NCBI GenBank assembly: GCA_020634565.1
Contig: JACKBN010000013.1
Location: forward strand, 103,733 to 167,732
DNA: 64,000 nucleotides
Source of the DNA: Ardenticatenaceae bacterium
Lineage (GTDB): Bacteria > Chloroflexota > Anaerolineae > Promineifilales > Promineifilaceae
Direction: 5' to 3'
The notes beneath the pieces are model-generated. The model was given only the letters and a program-made list of their open reading frames with translations, was not told the origin of the DNA and did no database searches. Position numbers and translations under genes: made by a program. Positions 50,818 to 58,581 of the stretch are shown here, one piece after another (the stretch's first letter is position 1; each line of letters starts with the position of its first letter).

Positions 50818-51885
50818 TTATGCCAGCCCAGGAACACCAGCGGTTCCGGCTTCCATTTCTTCTTCAGGTTCTTCTTCCTGTACAGGACGCAAGCGCAGGA
50901 TAACCATCCCGACCGCGGCCGAAACCACAACGCCAATGAACACACCCGTGAGTACCGCAAAATGTTGGCCTCGCGGAATCACTGCCAGGTAAGCAAAGAT
51001 GGAACCCGGCGAAGGCGTGGCTACCAAACCTGCATTCATGACCGTGAACCACAGATCTGCGGCCAAGCCACCGGAGATAACCGACAGGATCATGATGGGA
51101 TGCGCCAATACGTAGGGGAAGTAAATCTCATGAATACCGCCCAGGAAGTGAATAATCATGGCGCTGGGAGCAGACTCTTTGAGCAGCCCTTTGCCCGCCA
51201 CGTAATAAGCAATCAGCAGACCCAGGCCTGGGCCAGGATTGGTTTCCAGCAAGAAGTGGAGCGCACGACCCGTTTCTTCAGCCGCAGCCACACCCAACGG
51301 AGCCAACACACCATGATTCAGAGCATTGTTCAGGAACAAAACCTTGGCTGGTTCGATAATGATGGCAGCCAAGGGCAGCAAACGCGCATTGACCATGGCA
51401 TCTACCAACGAACCGGCGGCATCGCTAATGGAAGTAACAATGGGACCAACAATAACGTTGCCAAGCAGTGCCAAAATAACGGCCAGGATGCCAGCAGAGA
51501 AGTTGTTGACCAACATCTCAAAACCGATCGGTATGCGTTCTTCCAAACCATCATCGATCTTCTTCATGAGCCAGCCGCCAAGAGGACCCATGATCATAGC
51601 GCCGAGGAACATAGGAATATCGGCACCGACAACGACACCCATAGTTGCTGCCGCACCGACAACACCACCACGTGCACCGTGAACCATCTTACCGCCTGTG
51701 TAACCAATCAATACAGGCAGCAGATAAACGATCATTGGGCCAACCAGTTCGCCAAATTGCTCGTTGGGAACCCAACCCGTAGGAATAAAGAGGGCTGTAA
51801 TCAAGCCCCAGGCAATGAAGGCACCCATATTGGGAATAATCATCCCGGCCAAAAAACCACCAAACTGCTGAATTCGTTCTCTCAT
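50818..51885 (-). CDS. PTS IIC component, mannitol type
   Basis: The 355-residue membrane protein matches the IIC domain of MtlA: RIQQFGGFLAGMIIPNMGAF at the start, GYTGGKMVHGARGGVVGA, DIPMFLGAMIMGPLGGW, NNALNHGVLAPLG, and HFLGGIHEIYFPYVLAHP with the conserved GIHE active-site loop. It forms the hexitol channel in the membrane. The acidic C-terminus (EEEPEEEMEAG) has no IIB domain, since that is a separate protein here. Mannitol is the closest known substrate; other hexitols are possible. Confidence 0.92.
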   Translation of the reverse strand: MRERIQQFGGFLAGMIIPNMGAFIAWGLITALFIPTGWVPNEQFGELVGPMIVYLLPVLIGYTGGKMVHGARGGVVGAAATMGVVVGADIPMFLGAMIMGPLGGWLMKKIDDGLEERIPIGFEMLVNNFSAGILAVILALLGNVIVGPIVTSISDAAGSLVDAMVNARLLPLAAIIIEPAKVLFLNNALNHGVLAPLGVAAAEETGRALHFLLETNPGPGLGLLIAYYVAGKGLLKESAPSAMIIHFLGGIHEIYFPYVLAHPIMILSVISGGLAADLWFTVMNAGLVATPSPGSIFAYLAVIPRGQHFAVLTGVFIGVVVSAAVGMVILRLRPVQEEEPEEEMEAGTAGVPGLA

Positions 51886-52088
51886 TTCACCTCTCCTTGA
51901 TAAAAAATAATGAGTAACGTCTTGCTACCAATCCAGTTCAACAGGTAGCATAAACCATCCGGGCACCAGCTAAGCGGAAAACCTCATTGCCAAGGCAAAA
52001 GCGGTTTCGTCCGATTATCCGGAATCCGGTTAAAAAACCAGCAAACGTTATTTAGAAATTTAGGCTGTTCTTACGTTCGTTACGGCTA
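51886..52088 (-). promoter_or_regulatory. Leader region of the PTS operon
   Basis: This 203-base stretch between the PRD regulator gene and IIC contains GGCAAAAGCGGTTTCGTCCG and ATCCGGAATCCGGTT, with small inverted and direct repeats (ATCCGG/ATCCGG). It is a likely site for a promoter or for binding of the regulator encoded upstream. No clear -35/-10 pair was recognised. Confidence 0.4.
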
Positions 52089-53633
52089 TCAGGCCAACCA
52101 CTGGGTTATGACGGCGATATCCTCAGCCGATAACAGTGGATGAACTTGAATTACTGAAGGTTGGTTTGAATACTCTTGTGGCAGCGGCACGGTGGTGATG
52201 ACCAATTGTGCCGACTGCATCTCCTCTGGGTCTAGCTCGCGCAGTGATAAAACATCTAGTTTGCCTAAGCGGGGGAAGCGGGCTTTGAGCCGGGCCACCA
52301 ATAGTTGGGCGGTAGCCATCCCGCTGGGGCAAACCACAATGACGCGGTTCAGGCGATTCGGCCGTTCGCGGATAAAAGCGGCCCGCAACAGCAAAACCAG
52401 GTTATTCACTTCATCATCCGGCAACATCAGGCCGGTTTCTGCGCTGATTTCTTCCGCCAAGGTGGCGGCAATCGTTGTTTCAAAGGCGTATCGCTCCGAC
52501 AAGTTGCGGGTGTAATTGATGGGCGGTGCCCACAAGTGAAACCGCTGCCGCATAAACGCCGGAATAAGGTGAGCGGCCAGCCCTTCACGCAGGGATTGGT
52601 CATACTCCATCGCGGGCACCCGGTAAGCCTGGGCAATGCCGCGCATCAGGCTGTCGAACAAGGCAACAATGGGCGCTTCCATTTCCTGATCGGTGGGCCA
52701 CATACCGCTGCGTGAGCCAGACAATAAATGCATGGTCAGGTAGGCAATCTCTGGCTCTAGCTGCCCAGCTGGCAGCTGAATTTCTTGCCGGGCCAGCATG
52801 TCGCTGGCTACTTGCCAGATGGTGCGATGTGCCTGTTTGTTAAAGTTGGGGTGTATGCCCTGGACGATTTGTCCACTTTGAATACGCTGTTTTTGGACTG
52901 CGATGACCAGAGCCAGGTAGAGAACGGCGTTGTCGGTGAAACGGCCGTTCAGCGCTTGTTCGGCAAAACTAACCAGATTCATCGCCCGTTTGGTTTCCCA
53001 CTGGGCCACCAACTGATTCACATGGTTGGCCAACGGCATCAGATCTGCATCATTGGCCAGTTCATAAACCAGCCCGGTAGAATGCGACATTTGCATTAGT
53101 GGGTCACTGAACTCTGTATCGCCCCAGAGAACGGCCGTAATCGCCTGTCGCTGCTGGTGTTCAGTTCCTGCTACCATGAAGCCAAAGTTGGGGCGTCGTT
53201 CCAACGTCAAATCGAAGGTGCTAAACCAGGCCTCAATCAAATCCAAATCCTTGAGAAGCGTGGTGCGCGAGACGCCGCTTTCCTGCTGAAGCTGGTACAG
53301 AATGAGCGGCTCCGTCACCGTCAGCAGATTTAATGTTAACAGCTGCTGCCGCTGCCCTGGCGTGAGTTGTAAACGAATGTTTTCTTGAGCCGCCAGCTCT
53401 GTCAAAAGATTCTCGCGAGAATCTGGAGCACAAGCGACCTGCACCCCAACACCCGGAATCATGTCCAGATCGGCATTGTGTTCAACCAGCCACAATTTGA
53501 TTGGCTTCAAGCTGTACGTCACCTGCCGGGGGGTTAACCCGACGTGGCGACCCACATCTGCGGTCACAACGGCCGTATCTGCCTGAAGCAGAAACTGAAG
53601 CAAATCCCGTTGGCGTGTCGTCAGCGAAATCAT
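52089..53633 (-). CDS. PRD-containing PTS regulator, MtlR/BglG-like
   Basis: The 514-residue protein begins with two helix-turn-helix-like segments (TADVGRHVGLTPRQVTYSL; QESGVSRTTLLKDLDLIEAW), so it is a DNA-binding MtlR/LicR-type activator rather than an RNA-binding antiterminator. Two PRDs follow: the first (LYLALVIAVQKQRIQSGQ) lacks the usual His, and the second has EPEIAYLTMHLLSGSRSG. A IIB-GAT-like domain with VIVVCPSGMATAQLL (Cys) follows near residue 425. A full IIA-like C-terminal domain is missing. Phosphorylation of PRDs and the IIB Cys by PTS proteins should report sugar supply and control the operon downstream. Confidence 0.88.
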   Translation of the reverse strand: MISLTTRQRDLLQFLLQADTAVVTADVGRHVGLTPRQVTYSLKPIKLWLVEHNADLDMIPGVGVQVACAPDSRENLLTELAAQENIRLQLTPGQRQQLLTLNLLTVTEPLILYQLQQESGVSRTTLLKDLDLIEAWFSTFDLTLERRPNFGFMVAGTEHQQRQAITAVLWGDTEFSDPLMQMSHSTGLVYELANDADLMPLANHVNQLVAQWETKRAMNLVSFAEQALNGRFTDNAVLYLALVIAVQKQRIQSGQIVQGIHPNFNKQAHRTIWQVASDMLARQEIQLPAGQLEPEIAYLTMHLLSGSRSGMWPTDQEMEAPIVALFDSLMRGIAQAYRVPAMEYDQSLREGLAAHLIPAFMRQRFHLWAPPINYTRNLSERYAFETTIAATLAEEISAETGLMLPDDEVNNLVLLLRAAFIRERPNRLNRVIVVCPSGMATAQLLVARLKARFPRLGKLDVLSLRELDPEEMQSAQLVITTVPLPQEYSNQPSVIQVHPLLSAEDIAVITQWLA

Positions 53634-53939
53634 TGGCTCAATAATGGTCAGTTACCTTCTATTTAAGCGTATTGGGTCTCTCTCTTCCGAATGATTGCAT
53701 TATATAGGCAAGGTAACCAAAAGAGCATGGGGAATTGTTGTCAATTTTGGCTAACAGGCTTTTACAAAAGTTGACTAATTGGCACAAAACGCAGCGAAAA
53801 TCCGCAATTGCTGCCAAAAAGCGGCCTCAAAGCTACCAAAACCGCACAATCAGGGAAGATTGCAGAACAAAAACGCGGCTTCACGTTACTATGCGTGAAG
53901 CCGCGCCTCTTTTATGATGAAGGAAAGCGTGATGGCAAG
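53634..53939. other. Spacer with terminator, otherwise empty
   Basis: This 306-base region lies upstream of the PRD regulator gene and downstream of the ABC permease gene. It has the hairpin at 53874-53905 and AT-rich sequence that may contain the regulator's promoter. No gene was seen. Confidence 0.55.
53874..53905 (-). terminator. Rho-independent terminator of the ABC transporter operon
   Basis: CGCGGCTTCACG and CGTGAAGCCGCG pair perfectly around eight bases. On the minus strand the stem is followed by TTTTTGTT, right after the permease stop at 53940. Confidence 0.85.
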
Positions 53940-55406
53940 CTATCCGCCATACACCGAACGCAACACCAGCGGCGTCACATACGCTTCCACCAGAGCCGCC
54001 AACAGCAGCAGGGGAAGCCCCAACCCCAGCAAGATACGCCAGAATTCGGCGGCGCGGATGATGAACATCTCGCTAAGAGAGCGATTGGGCAGTGGGGCAA
54101 AGGTGACCGTTTGCCAGCGCAGGGCGGCCGCGCCAACCAGCAGCAAGCTAGGCAATTCTACGATGGCGTGAGGCACAACCGTCGCCAGTAAAAACTGGCT
54201 AGGATTTTCCCCCGCCAGGTAAAACTGCATGGCAATAAAGCTGATGATGCCCCAGGGCAGCATAAAAATCAGCACACCCAGCACGCCCAGGGTAAAAATG
54301 CCCAAAATCGTTTGCAGCAAAAGCGCCCGCACGTTTTGGCTGACAATAAACAGCGGCAGCGCCGAAAGATACACTTCCAGCCCGGCCAGATTCGTCAGCA
54401 TATTTTGGCCGCTGAGCTGCGCCTTCAAATCATCGGGGAAAGGAAACTGGCGGGCCATGAAAATGCCAATAACGGCCGCTCCGCCCAGAGCCACCGCCAG
54501 CGCACCCATCGGCCGCCACAGGCCGGGTACGATAGCAAAAGTTTGGCGGAACCAGGTAGCAGGTTTGGGGTAACGGCCGTTTCCCAACTGTGTCTTCCCC
54601 GAAAAATAGCCCCAAAACTGGCGCACCATCCAGCCCAGGCGAATCTGGTCAATGTCGCGGCCCAGCAGTTCTTCACGGTTGAACAGGGACAGCCCCATAC
54701 GCATGAGAACAACGGCCGTAATCGTCAGCGCCAGCAGCAGCCACCAAAGGCCATCGTGATTCCCCCAAAACAAAGCCGCCGCCTCCGCCTGAATCAAAAT
54801 CGCCATGGGTACGATGATGAAGCTGGCTAGCAGGTTGGCCGCGCGTACGCTGGTCGCCTGGCTAGACACCACTACTGCCCCGGCCACCATGATGATGCCC
54901 TGCATTGTCGTTAGCAAGATTGTCTGGGCCACCAGCTGAAACTCGGGTCGCCAATCAACGCTAAAGTAGAGGCCAGTCATGTAAACCGCCATGCCCAAAT
55001 AGCTGGCCGAAAGCGGCGGCACCAGTGCGGCCACCATCTTACCTGCATACAGCTGGCCATTGCTCAGCGGGGTAGAGAGCAGCGGCTCCATGCTTTTGCG
55101 CTCCTTTTCGCCCACAAAGGTCTCCAGGGCAATGATGAGCGAAAATGACATGGGGAAAAAGCCAACCACCAGCAGCAAGAAGGGAATAAGCTGGTTACCA
55201 ATCACCTCCGCGCCAAAATCGGCCACAAAACCGAGCAGGCGAGAAGCGGTGAAGTTCATCAGCGCGGGGAAGATGAGGGTGAGCAAAAAGATGGGGATGA
55301 TGATGCGCCAGTCGCGGAAGGAGTCGCGAATCTCGCGGCGGGCCACGACCAGGGCCATCTGAAAATCTCGTTTATTGGGATGCATCGGCAGCGAAAGTGC
55401 GGTCAT
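53940..55406 (-). CDS. ABC-2 type transporter permease, NatB-like
   Basis: The 488-residue permease has about twelve membrane helices in two halves. The first half has VARREIRDSFRDWRIIIPIF, then a large loop and LIIALETFVGEKERKSMEPLLSTPLS, the KERKSMEPLL segment being typical of ABC-2/NatB permeases. The second half resembles a stage-II-sporulation-M-like extension with LVEAYVTPLVL at the end. It pairs with the ATPase encoded upstream, whose gene overlaps it by four bases. Export cargo (Na+, lipid, or drug) is not predictable. Confidence 0.87.
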   Translation of the reverse strand: MTALSLPMHPNKRDFQMALVVARREIRDSFRDWRIIIPIFLLTLIFPALMNFTASRLLGFVADFGAEVIGNQLIPFLLLVVGFFPMSFSLIIALETFVGEKERKSMEPLLSTPLSNGQLYAGKMVAALVPPLSASYLGMAVYMTGLYFSVDWRPEFQLVAQTILLTTMQGIIMVAGAVVVSSQATSVRAANLLASFIIVPMAILIQAEAAALFWGNHDGLWWLLLALTITAVVLMRMGLSLFNREELLGRDIDQIRLGWMVRQFWGYFSGKTQLGNGRYPKPATWFRQTFAIVPGLWRPMGALAVALGGAAVIGIFMARQFPFPDDLKAQLSGQNMLTNLAGLEVYLSALPLFIVSQNVRALLLQTILGIFTLGVLGVLIFMLPWGIISFIAMQFYLAGENPSQFLLATVVPHAIVELPSLLLVGAAALRWQTVTFAPLPNRSLSEMFIIRAAEFWRILLGLGLPLLLLAALVEAYVTPLVLRSVYGG

Positions 55407-56338
55407 GAGTGGGCAGCCTCCTCTTTTTCGGCGGAAACAACGCGCAGGTAAACCTGCTCCAAACTTTGCGAAAGCGGCTGTAAGGAGACAACCCCCAGCC
55501 CCAGGCCACCCAGGCAGCGCACCAGCTGCGGATTGGTCACATCGGGATTTTCTGTGCGGTAGCGAATGGTGTCCCCCTGCACCGATTCTATGGTGACAAG
55601 CTGGGCAATCTCGCTAATTTCGCCGTTCAACGGCCGATCCACCCGAATTTCCAGCTGGGGCTGGCCGAGCAGTTTTTGTTTGAGAACGGCCGTACTCCCC
55701 TGCTCTACAATGGTGCCTTTTTTGATGATGGCGATGCTGTCCGCCAGCGCTTCCGCTTCGGCCAGATTGTGGGTACACAAGATAATCGTGCGCTTATCGT
55801 CACGCAGTTCGCGAATGGCGTCGCGCACCAGCTTGGCGCTGTGCGGGTCCATTGCCGAGGTGGGTTCGTCCAGCAGCAGCACCGCCGGGTTGTGCAGCAT
55901 GGCCCGAATCAGCCCCACTTTTTGCCGCATCCCTTTGGAGTATTGTCCCAGTCGCCGGTCCGCCTGGCCTTCCATGTCAAACCGGTCAAACATTTCCAGC
56001 CCGCGTTTTTTAATCGCATCGTCGCTGAGGCCGTAGAGACGGCCGTAAAATAGCAAATATTCCAGCCCGCTCATGCGCAGGTACAAACCGGGCTGCTCCG
56101 TGAGCATGCCGATGTCATGCCGCACCATATCCGCTTCGCGCACGACATCGTAGCCATTGATGCGTGCCGAGCCGCTGGTGGGGCGCAAGATGGCCCCCAA
56201 CATGCGCACCGTGGTCGTTTTGCCCGCGCCATTCGGTCCCAGCAGCGCCAGCAGCTGGCCTGAGGGCACGTTGAGACTGAGGTTGTAAACGGCCGTAAAT
56301 TCCTCAAAAACTTTGCCTAAATTGTTTGCTTCAATCAT
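55403..56338 (-). CDS. ABC transporter ATP-binding protein, NatA-like
   Basis: The 311-residue ATPase has Walker A LLGPNGAGKTTTVRML, Q-loop region MLTEQPGLYLRM, signature YSKGMRQKVGL, Walker B AVLLLDEPTSAMDP and the switch His in ILCTHN. A C-terminal extension of about 80 residues (PLNGEISEIAQLV...) is typical of exporters of the NatA/ABC-2 class. It energises the permease overlapping it by four bases. Confidence 0.95.
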   Translation of the reverse strand: MIEANNLGKVFEEFTAVYNLSLNVPSGQLLALLGPNGAGKTTTVRMLGAILRPTSGSARINGYDVVREADMVRHDIGMLTEQPGLYLRMSGLEYLLFYGRLYGLSDDAIKKRGLEMFDRFDMEGQADRRLGQYSKGMRQKVGLIRAMLHNPAVLLLDEPTSAMDPHSAKLVRDAIRELRDDKRTIILCTHNLAEAEALADSIAIIKKGTIVEQGSTAVLKQKLLGQPQLEIRVDRPLNGEISEIAQLVTIESVQGDTIRYRTENPDVTNPQLVRCLGGLGLGVVSLQPLSQSLEQVYLRVVSAEKEEAAHS

Positions 56339-56671
56339 GGTTTAATACCCTTACCCCTCTAGCTACTCTATCTAACCCCACATGAAGGAGAATTGTGACA
56401 TTGTAAACCAAAATGCCCCATTATCACTGGGAAAAGTTGCCTGTTATTATTTTTGTTCATTAGGAGTTCAGGTAAAAAGGGTGAGGTTGGCTACCCAGCT
56501 GCGCGAATAATGTCTTGCAAAGCCACTTCATTCAGGCTGTCACCTTCTTGAAGATCAATAGCCCAGCGTTGAACAGGCCATAAGGATCAGTCAATGAAGC
56601 GCCTTAAAAAAATTTGATCTTCAAATCATCCGAATGATCTTCTCCACTCATTTTGTTTGTCCTAACTGTTA
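56339..56671. other. Spacer with a gene remnant
   Basis: These 333 bases contain the possible pseudogene at 56505-56665 and otherwise AT-rich DNA upstream of the ABC operon. AAGGAG at 56384 is on the plus strand and has no open frame after it. Confidence 0.5.
56505..56665 (-). pseudogene. Remnant of a small gene broken by frameshifts
   Basis: On the minus strand a start-like MSGEDHSDDLKIKFF is interrupted by a stop in a T run, and a different frame then reads SLWPVQRWAIDLQEGDSLNE and VALQDIIRAAG before a TAG. The coding-like tail and broken head suggest a decayed gene of about 55 codons. The family is not known. Confidence 0.4.
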
Positions 56672-57022
56672 TCAAATTCCCTCATCAATCAAGTGCACCT
56701 CAATGGGACCTCTATGCGTTTGCGGCATTTTTGAGGCTACCAAGATAGCCTCATTCAGGTCTCTAGCATGAATAAAGAAAAGGCCGACAAGTTGCTCATT
56801 TTCTTTGAACAACGGTCCGTCCTTGAGACACACTGTTTTATTTGTTACCCAAACAGTGGTAACAGGGCCACTATCTTTCAGATTCTCTGTTGCCAGAAGA
56901 TAACCACTTTCTCGAAGTGCTTCATCATTCGCAATGCAAGCCTTGTCAAGCGTATCCCGTTCATTACTTGGCCTCAACTTCCATTGTTGCTCGTCACTGT
57001 AGGCCAAAAATAAATATTTCAT
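56672..57022 (-). CDS. DGPF/YCII-family protein
   Basis: The 116-residue protein has the YCII/DGPF pattern: MKYLFLAYSDEQQW at the start, ATENLKDSGPVTTVWV, CLKDGPLFKENEQLVGLFFI (KDGPL replacing the typical TDGPF) and AILVASKMPQTHRGPIEVHLI. These small alpha/beta proteins are regularly encoded beside ECF42 sigma factors, as here. It differs from the next YCII gene and has no TGTCGA promoter in its 105-base upstream gap, so it may be read through. Biochemical role is unknown. Confidence 0.82.
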   Translation of the reverse strand: MKYLFLAYSDEQQWKLRPSNERDTLDKACIANDEALRESGYLLATENLKDSGPVTTVWVTNKTVCLKDGPLFKENEQLVGLFFIHARDLNEAILVASKMPQTHRGPIEVHLIDEGI

Positions 57023-57127
57023 GTTTCTCTCTAAATTACCACAGCAGCCATCGAGCCAGGTTTTCTAAAATTACCCCGACCCGATGGCTTCAAACTGCTA
57101 TCTATTCACTATGGTTCTCAGCCCATA

Positions 57128-57481
57128 TTACATCGAGCCAGCATCTTGTGGCCCAAATATCTGCACAATCTCAGATTCACCATCGCCAACAATCTGGCGA
57201 AAGCGCTTGCACCATTCAATGGCTTCTTCCAATGAATCGGCCTGAATCACAGCCCAGCCGCCCATCAGCTCCTTCAACTCAATGAATGGCCCATCTGTCA
57301 CGGTAAATTTGCCCTCAGACAAGCGAAGGCGTTTACCTTGCGGTTGGAGGGCACCTGTAGCGACCAAGACACCAGCCTGGATCGCTTCACCTATAAATTC
57401 GCCCATTTCAGCCATCAGTTCAGGGGTTGGCGGAGCGGCCGTTTCCGGATCAAACTTGGGATCGTACACTAAAAATTGCAT
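57128..57481 (-). CDS. DGPF/YCII-family protein with ECF42-type promoter
   Basis: The 117-residue protein carries the hallmark KFTVTDGPFIELKELMGG and AIEWCKRFRQIVGDGESEIVQI of the DGPF branch. It begins MQFLVYDPKF with AAAGGAG upstream. The candidate ECF42 promoter at 57570-57598 lies about 90 bases before the start. DGPF proteins are co-conserved with ECF42 sigma factors, and this gene is probably a direct target. The reaction is unknown. Confidence 0.88.
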   Translation of the reverse strand: MQFLVYDPKFDPETAAPPTPELMAEMGEFIGEAIQAGVLVATGALQPQGKRLRLSEGKFTVTDGPFIELKELMGGWAVIQADSLEEAIEWCKRFRQIVGDGESEIVQIFGPQDAGSM

Positions 57482-57569
57482 ATTAATTCTCCTTTCTTTG
57501 TAAAAGCCAAAAAGATTTTTGAAGCCAGACAGCCTCGAATTTAGCTTTTATCTGATGTTTACTACTAAA

Positions 57570-57598
57570 TAATCGTTTGGAAGAAGTCAAAATCGACA
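57570..57598 (-). promoter_or_regulatory. Candidate ECF42 promoter upstream of the DGPF gene
   Basis: On the minus strand TGTCGA (57598-57593) is followed after exactly 17 bases by CGATTA (57575-57570). TGTCGA is recalled as the -35 motif of ECF42 promoters. The copy at 58400-58428 has the same spacing. Confidence 0.65.
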
Positions 57599-57633
57599 TC
57601 TTGGTTCAATGAATTTGAATATTCGTTACTGTC

Positions 57634-58323
57634 TCAGACCAACTTGCCCATTAAACGCGCCAATAACATCGAGAACCAGGCCCAAGCCAAGATCACTCCA
57701 ACCCAAAAGCCAAGAATTGTCCAACTGTTACCCGAGCCTGAAGCAATCCCAAGAAACGCAGCAAGGAAAACCACACCAGTTATTCTTGAAAACATTGCCC
57801 AGCCTCGCTGCTGCGCGAGGGCAAATCTACGTGCAAACAAGAAACACGCAGCAATAAGGGCCAGGAATCCGATGCCGCCACAGGCAAAATGCATGAGGCC
57901 ATGCCAGGAAACGGTGTTGGCATCAACGGCCGTTCCCGGTGGAAAACCCAAAGCCGGATCGGCAATGAAAAAGCCAGAGCCGATAAGCCCCAACCCGTAA
58001 ATTGCCACAAGCACAGGCCCCCATGTTTTCCCAGGGCCTATAGCCAGAGCTTTTTGCATGCCTCTCGCACCGGCGAGGACAAGCAACCCCGTCACCACCA
58101 GATTCGTCATGTGTATCCAGCCCAGGGCGCCATTGCTCAACAAACTCAGGCTGTGGCGAGTGATGTCGAAGCCCGGTCTTGTGAGCGCCTGAGCCAAACC
58201 GACGGCAAGGTAGAGTGGCCCAGCAGCAATGCCCAGGGCCAACAGAGCTCTTGTTAACCTTGCACCCGTTTCGTGCGGTGTGTTGAGAATTTCACGATTT
58301 GTTTCAGATTGTACTTTTTGCAT
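57634..58323 (-). CDS. DUF998 membrane protein with ECF42-type promoter
   Basis: ATG 58323 with AAGGGGA upstream gives 229 residues with about six membrane helices and the DUF998 pattern (GFDITRHSLSLLSNGALGWIH, LVVTGLLVLAGARG, WHGLMHFACGGIGFLALI). Conserved His and Ser lie in loops. The function of DUF998 is unknown. Its promoter candidate at 58400-58428 matches that of the DGPF gene downstream, so both are probably switched on by the neighbouring sigma factor. Confidence 0.85.
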   Translation of the reverse strand: MQKVQSETNREILNTPHETGARLTRALLALGIAAGPLYLAVGLAQALTRPGFDITRHSLSLLSNGALGWIHMTNLVVTGLLVLAGARGMQKALAIGPGKTWGPVLVAIYGLGLIGSGFFIADPALGFPPGTAVDANTVSWHGLMHFACGGIGFLALIAACFLFARRFALAQQRGWAMFSRITGVVFLAAFLGIASGSGNSWTILGFWVGVILAWAWFSMLLARLMGKLV

Positions 58324-58399
58324 CAATTTCCCCTTGTTATTAAGAGCCAAACGACCAGGCAAACTGGTTCCGGCTCTATAAATTGGTTGTTTCATTAAG

Positions 58400-58428
58400 T
58401 AGTCGTCTGGGGAAAGCCAAAATCGACA
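58400..58428 (-). promoter_or_regulatory. Candidate ECF42 promoter upstream of the DUF998 gene
   Basis: TGTCGA (58428-58423) and CGACTA (58405-58400) on the minus strand are 17 bases apart, 77 bases before ATG 58323. The -35 element lies in GCCAAAATCGACATTTTGGC, a perfect-arm palindrome. Confidence 0.65.
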
Positions 58429-58473
58429 TTTTGGCTGAGCAATTTGATGATTTGTTTTTGAAGTTACTTTAAG

Positions 58474-58579
58474 TAAATGCCGGAAAGTTGCTTAAGTAAC
58501 CAAAGGCCATAAGGCATTTACTTACAAGGAGAACGGAAGCACATCTTTGCATTTGATTTAAAGTTACTTTCCGTTCTCC
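58474..58579 (-). terminator. Two inverted repeats after the sigma factor gene
   Basis: GGAGAACGGAA (58528) pairs with TTCCGTTCTCC (58569), and GTAAATGCC (58474) with GGCATTTAC (58514). They start three bases after the sigma stop on the minus strand. They may end the pgsA-lgt-sigma transcript before the DUF998 promoter. Confidence 0.5.
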
Positions 58580-58581
58580 AC

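Noticed and set aside
50962..51900. A 312-codon plus-strand open frame
   Set aside because: It is antisense to the PTS IIC gene, which has clear family motifs and a start with Shine-Dalgarno.
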